Shown piece by piece: positions 25,002 through 33,900 of a stretch of DNA of 57,820 bases. The stretch is from contig NZ_AUIY01000027.1 of assembly GCF_000423945.1 (NCBI RefSeq), positions 1 through 57,820 on the forward strand, read 5' to 3'. Below the pieces are notes generated by a model. That model was given only the letters and a program-made list of their open reading frames with translations. It ran no database searches and had not been told where the DNA came from. The position numbers were made by a program, and so were the translations under genes. Positions within the stretch are counted from its first letter, which is position 1. Each line of letters begins with the position of its first letter. This DNA is from Butyrivibrio sp. XPD2002 (GTDB lineage: Bacteria > Bacillota > Clostridia > Lachnospirales > Lachnospiraceae).

Positions 25002-26288
25002 TTACTTTACAGGAATCATTTTTTCCTTGTTGCCCATGTAAGGTCTGAGAGCAACAGGAATGTTAACTGATCCATCTTCGTTAAGGTTGTTCTCAAGGAA
25101 TGCGATAAGCATACGAGGCGGAGCAACAACTGTGTTGTTAAGTGTATGAGCAAGATAGTTGCCATCCTTACCTTTGATTCTGATCTTAAGTCTTCTTGCC
25201 TGAGCATCACCAAGGTTAGAGCAGCTTCCTACCTCGAAGTATTTCTGCTGTCTGGGTGACCATGCTTCTACGTCGCATGACTTGCACTTAAGATCTGCAA
25301 GATCTCCAGAGCAGCACTCAAGTGTACGAACCGGAATATCCATAGATCTGAAAAGATCTACTGTGTTCTGCCAAAGCTTGTCATACCACATCTTGGATTC
25401 TTCGGGCTTACATACAACGATCATCTCCTGTTTCTCAAACTGGTGAATTCTGTAAACACCACGCTCCTCAATTCCGTGAGCACCCTTCTCCTTTCTGAAG
25501 CAGGGTGAATAGCTTGTAAGTGTCTGAGGAAGCTCCTCTTCTTCAATGATCTGCTCCTTGAACTTACCGATCATTGAATGCTCACTTGTTCCGATGAGGT
25601 AAAGGTCCTCACCTTCAATCTTATACATCATAGCTTCCATCTCAGGAAAACTCATAACACCTTCAACGACATTACCATGAATCATGAAAGGAGGAATGCA
25701 ATATGTGAAGCCTCTGTCGATCATGAAATCTCTTGCATAAGAAATAACAGCTGAGTGAAGTCTTGCGATGTCACCCATGAGATAATAGAATCCATTTCCT
25801 GCAACTCTTCTTGCTGCATCAAAATCTATTCCGTTGAATCTCTCCATGATGTCTGTGTGATAGGGAATTTCAAAATCAGGAACAACGGGCTCACCATATT
25901 TCTGAATCTCTACGTTCTCTGAATCATCTTTTCCGATCGGAACTGTATCATCAATAATCTGAGGGATAACCATCATGATCTTCATGACTTTCTCATCAAC
26001 TACCTTCTGGTTTTCCTCGAGCTCAGCAAGTCTCTTTGCATTAGCTGCAACTTCTGCTTTTCTCTCTTCTGCTTCTTCCTTTTTACCCTGTGCCATTAAA
26101 GCACCAATTTCTTTTGATATCTTATTTTTGTGGGCACGAAGCTCATCAGCTTCCTGCTGATTTTTTCTTCTCTCATTATCAAGTTCGATTACTTCATCAA
26201 CCAGCGGGAGTTTTTCATCCTGAAATTTCTTTTTGATATTTTCCTTTACTACTTCAGGATTCTCTCTTAAGAATTTAATATCTATCAT
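25002..26288 (-). CDS. serS: Seryl-tRNA synthetase
   Basis: Class II synthetase that charges tRNA-Ser. Seen: the N-terminal coiled-coil tRNA-binding arm (about 25-105, rich in Lys/Glu/Gln), then motif 2 (CFRKEKGAHGIEERGVYRIHQFEKQE) in parts and motif 3 NNTVVAPPRMLIAFLE. 428 residues, normal. No T-box leader: the gap to the upstream gene is only 48 bp. In line behind parA, parB and the DUF4446 gene. Confidence 0.97.
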   Translation of the reverse strand: MIDIKFLRENPEVVKENIKKKFQDEKLPLVDEVIELDNERRKNQQEADELRAHKNKISKEIGALMAQGKKEEAEERKAEVAANAKRLAELEENQKVVDEKVMKIMMVIPQIIDDTVPIGKDDSENVEIQKYGEPVVPDFEIPYHTDIMERFNGIDFDAARRVAGNGFYYLMGDIARLHSAVISYARDFMIDRGFTYCIPPFMIHGNVVEGVMSFPEMEAMMYKIEGEDLYLIGTSEHSMIGKFKEQIIEEEELPQTLTSYSPCFRKEKGAHGIEERGVYRIHQFEKQEMIVVCKPEESKMWYDKLWQNTVDLFRSMDIPVRTLECCSGDLADLKCKSCDVEAWSPRQQKYFEVGSCSNLGDAQARRLKIRIKGKDGNYLAHTLNNTVVAPPRMLIAFLENNLNEDGSVNIPVALRPYMGNKEKMIPVK

Positions 26289-26336
26289 TTTCTTTTCCCC
26301 TTTATTTCTTATTTCACTTTTGTGAAATATAATTTG

Positions 26337-26849
26337 TTAGTTCTTATAATCCATTGCTTCATTCAATGCCATCTGCTCTTCATCGCCAAGTTCAAGTTTG
26401 CATTTTCCATGGCGTATCTCTTTTGAGTAGGAATAGCATCCGTCAGTACTGTGAACTGAGTTTAATAAAAATCCATTGTTGTCCTCATCAAGGAGTGCTA
26501 TTGAATAACTGAGCTGTCCTCCCATCTGATTGAAGGCATCATATTTTATTATGCCAACCTTCTGGAAACATGAAGCAAGTCTGTTGTATAAATCATCTAT
26601 GTCTTTTTGATTATTTTCAGTCGCTTTTTTGATAATCTGATTATCCTCAAATAAAGCAACAATTTCTTCTTCAAGGGAAGCTGCATCTCTACCCTTCATG
26701 AATCTTGATATCTGTTCCGTAATACTTTTTATCTTTTTATTCTGACTAATAATTATAATAAATAAAATAATAATAAGTACTGCAAATCCTATAAAAATGT
26801 AGGCAATATCCAAGTTCAATCCAAGCTGGTCAAATAAATTACTGTTCAT
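26337..26849 (-). CDS. DUF4446 membrane protein
   Basis: A 170-residue protein with one N-terminal membrane helix (about 15-37, IAYIFIGFAVLIIILFIIII), a helical coiled region (about 40-85), and a C-terminal domain with YDAFNQMGGQLSYSIALLD, the conserved DUF4446 segment. The family sits beside parB in many clostridia; function is unknown. Placed 24 bp after parB, so probably cotranscribed. Confidence 0.88.
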   Translation of the reverse strand: MNSNLFDQLGLNLDIAYIFIGFAVLIIILFIIIISQNKKIKSITEQISRFMKGRDAASLEEEIVALFEDNQIIKKATENNQKDIDDLYNRLASCFQKVGIIKYDAFNQMGGQLSYSIALLDEDNNGFLLNSVHSTDGCYSYSKEIRHGKCKLELGDEEQMALNEAMDYKN

Positions 26850-26873
26850 ACCTTATCTCCTAAATATAATTTA

Positions 26874-27764
26874 TTACCTATATAATCTCTCAGTGATTTT
26901 TTCAAGATCATCTGTACTATAGAACTCAATTTCTATTTTTCCAACTCCATCACTCTTAGTTGAAATAGATACCTTAGTTCCGGTTGCCTGAGTACATTTA
27001 TCTTCAAGTTCTCTATAGGCTGATTCAACACTTGGATTAATTTCTAATTTCTTTTTATTCTTCTTCGGTTTATCCAGATTCTTTACAAGCTTCTCAGTAT
27101 CACGAACATTCATCTTTAAATCGAAAACCTGCTCCGCAATCTGGATCTGCTTTTCTTTATCCTCTATTGAGATAAGTGCTCTGGCATGTCCGGTGGAAAG
27201 CTTACCATCAATTACCATCTGACGAACTTCTTCACAGAGCTTAAGAAGTCTGAGTGAATTAGTAATAGCAACTCGGCTCTTAGAAACCTTCTCTGCTACA
27301 ACATCCTGGGTATACCCGAAATCATCGATAAGCTTTTTGAAAGCAAGAGCTTCATCTATCGGATTAAGATCATCTCTTTGAATGTTATCAATGAGCGCAT
27401 ACTCTGCTATCTCTTCTTCAGTAAGATTTTTGATTATAACAGGTACTTCCTTAAGTCCTGCCTTTTTAGCAGCGCGCCATCTTCTCTCACCACCGATGAT
27501 CTCATAATGATCTTTTCTATCCTGAACAATAAGAGGATTTATAATTCCATGCTGCTTTATTGAATCTGATAACTCTATAAGCTTATCTTCATCAAATGTT
27601 TTTCTGGGCTGATCTCTATTGGGTTCAACCTTAGTAATATTAACTGTTACTACCTGTCCCTCTTCTATCTTTTCTTCTTTTCCAGCTTTTGATGAAGCAG
27701 GAGCAGGAGCTATAAGTGCATCAAGTCCTTTACCTAATCCTCGTTTAGCATTTTTGGGTGCCAT
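26874..27764 (-). CDS. parB: Chromosome partitioning protein ParB (Spo0J)
   Basis: CTP-dependent clamp that loads at parS and spreads to organise the origin. N-terminal ParA-interacting segment (KRGLGKGLDALI), the CTP-binding GGERRWRAAKKAGL box (about 92-105) and the HTH (SKSRVAITNSLRLL, TGHARALISIED) are seen; the C-terminal dimerisation part completes 296 residues. Its target parS sites lie 1-2 kb upstream at 28711, 28759 and 29597. Cotranscribed with parA. Confidence 0.96.
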   Translation of the reverse strand: MAPKNAKRGLGKGLDALIAPAPASSKAGKEEKIEEGQVVTVNITKVEPNRDQPRKTFDEDKLIELSDSIKQHGIINPLIVQDRKDHYEIIGGERRWRAAKKAGLKEVPVIIKNLTEEEIAEYALIDNIQRDDLNPIDEALAFKKLIDDFGYTQDVVAEKVSKSRVAITNSLRLLKLCEEVRQMVIDGKLSTGHARALISIEDKEKQIQIAEQVFDLKMNVRDTEKLVKNLDKPKKNKKKLEINPSVESAYRELEDKCTQATGTKVSISTKSDGVGKIEIEFYSTDDLEKITERLYR

Positions 27765-27791
27765 ATATGTACCTCTTTCTATTACTTTAAT

Positions 27792-28556
27792 TTAAAATTT
27801 TCTTCCGATAACTTCATCCGCTAATAATCTGTATGCTTCAGCACCTGCTGATCTTGTGTCATAAAGATTAATCGGAAGTCCGTAACTGGGAGCCTCTGCC
27901 AAGCGAATGTTTCTAGGTATTATTGTCTTATATACATTTTCAGAAATATGATCTTTAACGTTCTCAACTACCTGCATAGAGAGGTTGGTTCTTGAATCAT
28001 ACATTGTAAAGATGACACCTTCCATCTCCAATGAATTATTCAGTCTCTCTTTTACAAGGTTAACTGTATGTACCAACTGACTTAATCCTTCCAATGCATA
28101 ATACTCACACTGAATCGGAACTAAAACTGTATCAGCTGTAGTCATAGCATTTATAGTAAGCATACTAAGTGAAGGAGGACAATCGATTACAATAAAATCA
28201 TAGTTCTGTCTTATTGTATCTATGGACTTCTTAAGAATGAATTCTTTTTCTTCCATATCAATCAGTTCTATTTCAACTGCAGCCAGGTTAACATTGGAAG
28301 GAATAATATCTACTCCATCAACAACGTTTTTATATAATGCGTCATTAACTTCGCATTCACCTATGAGCAATTCATATATAGTATTTTCTAACTGATTCTT
28401 ATTAAGACCAAATCCACTGGTAGTATTTCCCTGAGGATCTGTATCAATAACTAGTACCTTTTTACCTTTTTCTGCAAGTGTTGCAGATAAGTTAATAGAT
28501 GTTGTAGTCTTACCTACTCCACCTTTTTGGTTTGCAATTGCTATTGCTCTTCCCAT
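27792..28556 (-). CDS. parA: Chromosome partitioning ATPase ParA (Soj)
   Basis: Walker-type ATPase that binds DNA non-specifically and segregates ParB-parS complexes; the Soj homologue also controls DnaA. The deviant Walker A is KGGVGKTTTS at residues 11-20, with IVIDCPPSL for Walker B. 254 residues. Starts 230 bp from rsmG; that gap holds two parS sites and a half site. Confidence 0.97.
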   Translation of the reverse strand: MGRAIAIANQKGGVGKTTTSINLSATLAEKGKKVLVIDTDPQGNTTSGFGLNKNQLENTIYELLIGECEVNDALYKNVVDGVDIIPSNVNLAAVEIELIDMEEKEFILKKSIDTIRQNYDFIVIDCPPSLSMLTINAMTTADTVLVPIQCEYYALEGLSQLVHTVNLVKERLNNSLEMEGVIFTMYDSRTNLSMQVVENVKDHISENVYKTIIPRNIRLAEAPSYGLPINLYDTRSAGAEAYRLLADEVIGRKF

Positions 28557-28672
28557 ACTTTTCTCTCCCTCTTCAATTTTTAACTTTGTAATTATAACAC
28601 AAATTCAGTACTTCAGTTTTGCAATTATGGCTATAATTTTTTATATTTTTGCTACAATATTCATCATATTAA

Positions 28673-28681
28673 TGTTTCACG
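28673..28681. promoter_or_regulatory. parS half-site
   Basis: TGTTTCACG, the left half plus centre of parS, followed by unrelated bases. Lies 38 bp left of a full site. Confidence 0.4.
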
Positions 28682-28710
28682 ATGATATTTTACTACATAT
28701 TGGGTTTGAA

Positions 28711-28726
28711 TGTTTCACGTGAAACA
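28711..28726. promoter_or_regulatory. parS site, perfect
   Basis: TGTTTCACGTGAAACA matches the 16-bp bacterial parS consensus at every position. It lies in the gap between rsmG and parA. Confidence 0.97.
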
Positions 28727-28758
28727 ATTTCTTGTAGAATAAATTTTTCATATATCAA

Positions 28759-28774
28759 TGTTTCACGTGAAACT
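28759..28774. promoter_or_regulatory. parS site, 15 of 16
   Basis: TGTTTCACGTGAAACT, last base differs from consensus. 48 bp from the perfect site, just past the rsmG stop. Confidence 0.93.
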
Positions 28775-28786
28775 AATAATCAAAAC

Positions 28787-29524
28787 CTATAATGGTTTTT
28801 TCTGTGGAACACCAGCTTTACGAGGATACTTAGATGATGTATTCTGTACCTTTTCAATTATACATATAGTACGTTTGATATCACTATTAGGAAGATTGAA
28901 TTCATCAACAGACTTTATCTTCCCTCCTAATAAGAAAATTGCATTTTTTGCTTCATCAACTTCTTCAATTCCTTTATCACCTTTATAGGCAATAAAGTGT
29001 CCACCCTTTTTTACATAAGGTAAATCATATTCACAAAGAGTTGAAAATCTTGCAACTGCTCTTGATACTGCTATATCAAATTTTTCTCTAAGCTCACCCT
29101 TCTTTGAATCTGAAAAATCTTCTGCTCTTCCATGTACTGTTTTAATAGAACCTTCTTCATTAAGTCCAAGCTCTGATATTACTTCATCAAGAAAACTTAT
29201 TCTTTTTTGAAGTGAGTCTAATAGAGTAACATGCAAATTAGGAAAAACAATTTTTAAAACTATACCTGGAAAGCCAGCACCTGTTCCAATATCTATTAAA
29301 GATAAATCATTTTTAGTAAAATCAAAAAATTTTGCAGATGATATTGAATCAACAAAATGAAGCTTACAGACATCATCAAATTCTGTTATAGCTGTAAGAT
29401 TCATTTTATTATTCCAATCAACCAATAATTCGAAATACTTATCAAGCTGTTCAATCTGTTTGGTAGATAATTCTATATTGAATGACTTTATGTCTTCCTT
29501 TAATGAATTAAAATCATTATTCAA
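28787..29524 (-). CDS. rsmG: 16S rRNA (guanine-527 N7)-methyltransferase
   Basis: RsmG/GidB uses SAM to make m7G527 in 16S rRNA. Seen: LVDWNNKMNLTAI, the SAM motif LIDIGTGAGFPGIVLKI and ISRAVA-type AVSRAVARF. Start is uncertain: a TTG at 29524 has GAGGAG nine bases upstream, whereas an in-frame GTG at 29548 has none and lies before that site. I prefer 29524 (246 residues). Flanked on both sides by parS sites. Confidence 0.94.
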   Translation of the reverse strand: MNNDFNSLKEDIKSFNIELSTKQIEQLDKYFELLVDWNNKMNLTAITEFDDVCKLHFVDSISSAKFFDFTKNDLSLIDIGTGAGFPGIVLKIVFPNLHVTLLDSLQKRISFLDEVISELGLNEEGSIKTVHGRAEDFSDSKKGELREKFDIAVSRAVARFSTLCEYDLPYVKKGGHFIAYKGDKGIEEVDEAKNAIFLLGGKIKSVDEFNLPNSDIKRTICIIEKVQNTSSKYPRKAGVPQKKPL

Positions 29525-29583
29525 TTCAATTTTCTCCTCTAAAAACACTAATTTATATGTGATTAATCAGCGTTGAAATTTTA

Positions 29584-29612
29584 ATACAATATATAGTGTT
29601 TCACGTGAAACA
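29584..29612. promoter_or_regulatory. Perfect parS abutting a NrdR-like palindrome, rsmG upstream region
   Basis: parS TGTTTCACGTGAAACA at 29597-29612 overlaps by three bases the palindrome ATACAATATATAGTGT (29584-29599), which fits the NrdR-box consensus at 15 of 16 positions. The parS call is certain; the NrdR reading is an inference from a single AT-rich box. Confidence 0.9.
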
Positions 29613-29632
29613 TTTAATACAATTAGTGGTAG

Positions 29633-31555
29633 TTATTTTTTACGATTATAATTTTCTAAATATACAAGTAACACAGAAATATCTGCTGGATTTACTCCAC
29701 TTATTCTTGAAGCCTGACCAACATTTATAGGTCTGAACTTTTTAAGATTAGCACGAGCTTCAAGTCTTAAACTAAGAATATCATTATAATCTATTTCAGC
29801 AGGGATCTTTTTATTTTCCATCTTCTTAAATTTATCAACCTGTCTCTGCTGTCTCTCTATGTAACCTTCATATTTGATATTGATTTCTACCTGCTCGATT
29901 ACTTCCTTGGAAAGTTCTTTTCTATCAGGATCAAGATCAGCTATATTCTCATAGTTGAGTTCAGGTCTGCATATAAGTTCTGCAAGTGAAACTGCTGTCT
30001 TAAGTATAGGTGAGTTATGCTCTTCCATAAATGCCTGAACATTTTTTGCGGCACCAACCTTTATAGACTTAAGTCTCTCAGTCTCTTCTTTAATCTGCTC
30101 TTCTTTTTCGATTAGCTTCTTGTATTTATCTTCAGGAATAAGTCCTACTTCGTAACCCTTTTTTCTAAGTCTTATATCAGCATTATCCTGTCTAAGCAAT
30201 AATCTGTACTCTGCTCTTGAAGTCATCATACGATATGGCTCAAGATTATCTTTGGTAACAATGTCATCTACAAGTACACCAATATATCCCTCAGATCTAT
30301 CGATAGATAAATAAGGTTTTTTCAAAATCTGCATGCAGGCATTTATTCCTGCATAAAGTCCCTGAGCTGCAGCCTCTTCATAACCACTACTTCCATTAAA
30401 CTGACCGGCACTAAATAAACCTCTGATTTTCTTTATCTCTAATGTAGGATAAAGCTGACCAGAGCATAAGCAATCGTATTCAATCGCATAAGCGTTTTTT
30501 ACAATTACACAATTCTCAAGTCCAGGAACAGATCTGTACATCTGAAGCTGAACATCCTCTGGCATTGAAGAGGACATACCATCTATATACATCTCATTAG
30601 TATGACTTCCCTCAGGTTCGATAAATACCTGGTGTCTTATCTTATCAGGGAATTTTACAACCTTATCCTCAATTGAAGGACAATACCTTGGTCCGATACC
30701 TTCAATGATACCTGCATATATAGGTGATCTATCTATGTTATTTCGTATTATTTCATGTGTTTTTTCATTTGTATATGTAAGCCAGCAATTGTACTGCTCC
30801 TTCTGAATATCATCAGGATTAGTATCAAATGAAAAAGGAATTACAGGAGTATCACCTGTCTGGATTTCCATCTTTGAATAATCGATTGTATTTCCATCCA
30901 TTCTGGCAGGAGTTCCTGTTTTAAATCTTCTAAGTTCAACTCCGGCTTTTATAAGTGAGTCTGATAAAAGATTTGAAGGCTGTAATCCGTTAGGTCCAGT
31001 ATAAGAAATTGACTCACCGCAAAGGCATCTGCTCTTTAAATATGTTCCGGTACAAAGAATAACTGCCTTTGCTTCATAGATAAGACCTGTAACAGTTTTA
31101 ATTCCTTTTATTCTCTTCTCATATCCATCACTTAATAATTCTTTATCATTATTACTATTTAAATCTTCAAAAAGAATCTCAGAAATCTCTGACTGCTTTA
31201 CAATTAAGTTTTCCTGATTTTCCAAAATATGTCTCATAGATTTTGAGTACTCAAGCTTGTCTGCCTGAGCACGAAGTGAATGGATAGCAGGGCCTTTTGA
31301 TTTATTAAGCATCTTTGATTGAAGATAGGTCTTATCAATATTTCTTCCCATCTCTCCACCCAAAGCATCAATCTCTCTTACAAGATGTCCTTTTGAGGAT
31401 CCACCAATGTGAGGGTTACAAGGCATAAATGCAATATTATCTGCACTTAAAGTAAAAACTATAGTCTTTAAGCCAAGTCTTGCTGCTGCAAGTCCGGCCT
31501 CACATCCGGCATGACCGCCACCTATTACAATTACATCTACTATATCTGCTACCAT
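29633..31555 (-). CDS. mnmG: tRNA uridine-34 modification enzyme MnmG (GidA)
   Basis: FAD-binding partner of MnmE; the complex adds (carboxymethyl)aminomethyl to U34 of certain tRNAs. Seen: IVIGGGHAGCEAGLAAARLG dinucleotide fold, NPHIGGSSKGHLVREIDALGG in parts, the CPSIEDK motif, and the C-terminal helical domain ending near SRISGVNPADISVLLVYL. Start at 31555 chosen because GGAG lies 8 bases upstream; an ATG at 31567 has none. 641 residues. 33 bp behind mnmE. Confidence 0.96.
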   Translation of the reverse strand: MVADIVDVIVIGGGHAGCEAGLAAARLGLKTIVFTLSADNIAFMPCNPHIGGSSKGHLVREIDALGGEMGRNIDKTYLQSKMLNKSKGPAIHSLRAQADKLEYSKSMRHILENQENLIVKQSEISEILFEDLNSNNDKELLSDGYEKRIKGIKTVTGLIYEAKAVILCTGTYLKSRCLCGESISYTGPNGLQPSNLLSDSLIKAGVELRRFKTGTPARMDGNTIDYSKMEIQTGDTPVIPFSFDTNPDDIQKEQYNCWLTYTNEKTHEIIRNNIDRSPIYAGIIEGIGPRYCPSIEDKVVKFPDKIRHQVFIEPEGSHTNEMYIDGMSSSMPEDVQLQMYRSVPGLENCVIVKNAYAIEYDCLCSGQLYPTLEIKKIRGLFSAGQFNGSSGYEEAAAQGLYAGINACMQILKKPYLSIDRSEGYIGVLVDDIVTKDNLEPYRMMTSRAEYRLLLRQDNADIRLRKKGYEVGLIPEDKYKKLIEKEEQIKEETERLKSIKVGAAKNVQAFMEEHNSPILKTAVSLAELICRPELNYENIADLDPDRKELSKEVIEQVEINIKYEGYIERQQRQVDKFKKMENKKIPAEIDYNDILSLRLEARANLKKFRPINVGQASRISGVNPADISVLLVYLENYNRKK

Positions 31556-31588
31556 ATTTTGCTCCATAAAACTAAATTACTAAACGAA

Positions 31589-32986
31589 TTATTTTCCCAT
31601 ACAGAATTTTGAGAAAATCTCTTCAACCAGATCTTCATCAACTTCCTGTCCGATAATCTCACCAAGGAATGAATATGCATTCATAAGATCAATTGAATAA
31701 AAATCTTCTGACATACAATCCATAATACTACTCTCAACTTTTTTTAAACTGTCAAAAGCATTTATCAAAGCTTCCTTATGTCTTAAGTTAGTGATATATA
31801 TTTCTTCCTTAGGAGTGATACTTCCATTGAAAAACATATCAGTTATTATTTTTTTGAGCTCATCAATTCCGGTCTCATCAACCATTGAGGTTTTAATAAC
31901 GGGTATACTTGAACCATATATATTGTGTATATCATTTTCAAGAATACTAATACTGTCACTAATGTCATTTTTATTAAGTAATACAATCACATGTTTTTTA
32001 TTGATTATATCCTTAATTCTCTCATCCTCTGAAACTGTCTTATCAGTGGAATCAATTATATATAAAATTAAATCTGCATCCTGTGCATATTTAACTGCTC
32101 TTTCAACACCAATCTTTTCAACTTTATCTTCTGTATCTCTTATGCCGGCAGTGTCCATTACTCTAAGAACAAAATCACCGAGTCTTATTGTCTCTTCAAT
32201 AACATCCCTAGTTGTTCCTTCGATTTCAGTAACAATTGCTTTTTCTTCTCCGGCAAGTTTATTTAAAAGTGAAGACTTACCTGCATTAGGCTTTCCAATA
32301 ATTACAGTTTTAATTCCATCTTTTCTTATAACACCTTCATCAGAGGAATTTATAAGAGAGTCTAATTTTGTAAGCCACTCTGAATTCTTTTTTGATAATC
32401 TCTCATCATATCCTGTGAGATCATAATTCTCAGGATCATCAATGGCAGATTCTATAAATGCCATCTCATATAAAATTTCTTTTCTAAGTGAATCTATTTT
32501 ATTGAAAAGTGCTCCATCAAGTTGAAGTTCAGAATTTTTTACTGCAAAAGAATTCTGAGCACTAATAAGATCCATTACTGCTTCTGCTCTTGTCAGATCA
32601 ATTCTTCCATTTAAAAAAGCTCTTTTGGTAAATTCGCCTGGCTCAGCAAGTCTGCAGCCATTTGATATAAGAAGGTTAATTATTGTTTCCATGACAACAC
32701 GGCCACCATGAGTGTTGATTTCAACAACATCCTCTCTGGTATAAGTTCTTGGTGCCTTCATAATGGAAACCATAACTTCATCAACTTTAGTTTTATTGGC
32801 ATCAACAATAAAACCATAGTTAATAGTATGGGACTGATAATCCTTCAAGGAAAAATTACCTTTGGCATCTATATAAAGTTTGCTTACGATATCAATTGAA
32901 TTTTCACCGCTTACTCTTATGATACCAATACCGGCATCAATCATAGCTGTTGCTATTGCACAAATCGTATCTTCCTTATAAAACAT
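31589..32986 (-). CDS. mnmE: tRNA modification GTPase MnmE (TrmE)
   Basis: Works with MnmG on tRNA wobble uridines. The N-terminal folate-binding domain (about 1-118), helical domain and inserted G domain are seen: G1 IGKPNAGKSSL, G2/G3 region TTRDVIEE and DTAGIRDTEDKVE, G4 LLNKND. The C-terminus ends FCMGK, the conserved Cys-x-Gly-Lys end. 465 residues. Separated from jag by a hairpin at 33019-33060. Confidence 0.97.
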   Translation of the reverse strand: MFYKEDTICAIATAMIDAGIGIIRVSGENSIDIVSKLYIDAKGNFSLKDYQSHTINYGFIVDANKTKVDEVMVSIMKAPRTYTREDVVEINTHGGRVVMETIINLLISNGCRLAEPGEFTKRAFLNGRIDLTRAEAVMDLISAQNSFAVKNSELQLDGALFNKIDSLRKEILYEMAFIESAIDDPENYDLTGYDERLSKKNSEWLTKLDSLINSSDEGVIRKDGIKTVIIGKPNAGKSSLLNKLAGEEKAIVTEIEGTTRDVIEETIRLGDFVLRVMDTAGIRDTEDKVEKIGVERAVKYAQDADLILYIIDSTDKTVSEDERIKDIINKKHVIVLLNKNDISDSISILENDIHNIYGSSIPVIKTSMVDETGIDELKKIITDMFFNGSITPKEEIYITNLRHKEALINAFDSLKKVESSIMDCMSEDFYSIDLMNAYSFLGEIIGQEVDEDLVEEIFSKFCMGK

Positions 32987-33018
32987 TATTCAATCCTCAA
33001 TAACACATAATGTAAATT

Positions 33019-33060
33019 AGAGCTGCCAATTGAAATCTATGTAAAATCAATGGCAGCTCT
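33019..33060 (-). terminator. Hairpin between jag and mnmE
   Basis: AGAGCTGCCA / TGGCAGCTCT with further TTGA/TCAA pairing across a long loop. Minus strand continues AATTTACATT, a weak U-tract, so partial termination or processing is likely. Confidence 0.5.
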
Positions 33061-33070
33061 TAATATTTGC

Positions 33071-33886
33071 TTATTTTTTAAGAGTTACAACAACTCGGCG
33101 GAAGGGCTCTTCACCTTCACTGTGAGTAGTAACATATTTATCATTCTGAAGCGCTGAATGAATGATTCTTCTTTCATAAGGATTCATAGGCTCCAGTGAT
33201 AAAGACTGTCTGTTCTTTCGAACCTTATAAGCAATGTTCTTTGCAAGATTCTCAAGAGTAGCTTTTCTTCTTTCACGGTAGTTCTCTGTATCAACCTTTA
33301 CATGAATGTAATCCTCAGATCCTCTGTTAACAACAAGAGAAATGAGATACTGTAATGAATCAAGTGTCTGTCCTCTCTTACCAATAAGAACACCCATCTC
33401 ATCACCTGAAAGTTCTATTTCAAGAACCTTATCTGTCTCATTGTATTTAGCACTCACATCAACCTTCATGTTCATGGAACCAAATACATTTGATAAAAAT
33501 TCCTTTGCACTGTTTATGAACTCGTGATCATAAACATAAGAAATTTTCTTCTCTTCTTTTACTTCAGGAGTTTCAACAGAAGCTTTCTTCTTTACTTCAG
33601 CTTTTTTCTCCTCATTTTTCTGAGGCTTTTTGCTTTCCTTCTTCTCTGCTTTTTCTTTAACCTTGTTATCAACCTGCTCTTCAAGAGAAGTCTTTATCTC
33701 ATCTTCTTCTTTTACAGCTTTAACTCTTGCTCTTATAACAGCAGGCTTAACATTTAAACCAAGAAATCCAGTTGAACCGGAAGAAATAACTTCATAATCA
33801 AGATTGTCACTTGTAACCATAAGCTGTGCACATGCTTCTGTGATGCAATCTTCTACAGTCTTTTTTGAAATCTCAATATATTCCAT
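33071..33886 (-). CDS. jag: Jag/KhpB RNA-binding protein
   Basis: Cytoplasmic RNA-binding protein usually encoded with yidC. Domain order: Jag-N (1-50), a Lys/Glu-rich linker (about 65-120), KH domain with GVLIGKRGQTLDSLQYL, and R3H with NPYERRIIHSALQ near the end. 271 residues. Its start lies 14 bp behind the yidC stop. In related bacteria KhpB binds many mRNAs and affects cell length. Confidence 0.95.
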   Translation of the reverse strand: MEYIEISKKTVEDCITEACAQLMVTSDNLDYEVISSGSTGFLGLNVKPAVIRARVKAVKEEDEIKTSLEEQVDNKVKEKAEKKESKKPQKNEEKKAEVKKKASVETPEVKEEKKISYVYDHEFINSAKEFLSNVFGSMNMKVDVSAKYNETDKVLEIELSGDEMGVLIGKRGQTLDSLQYLISLVVNRGSEDYIHVKVDTENYRERRKATLENLAKNIAYKVRKNRQSLSLEPMNPYERRIIHSALQNDKYVTTHSEGEEPFRRVVVTLKK

Positions 33887-33900
33887 TTTCTTATCCCCTA

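Noticed and set aside
24959..26336. T-box leader for serS
   Set aside because: The gap before serS is 48 bp, far too short for a T-box, and no T-box sequence is present.
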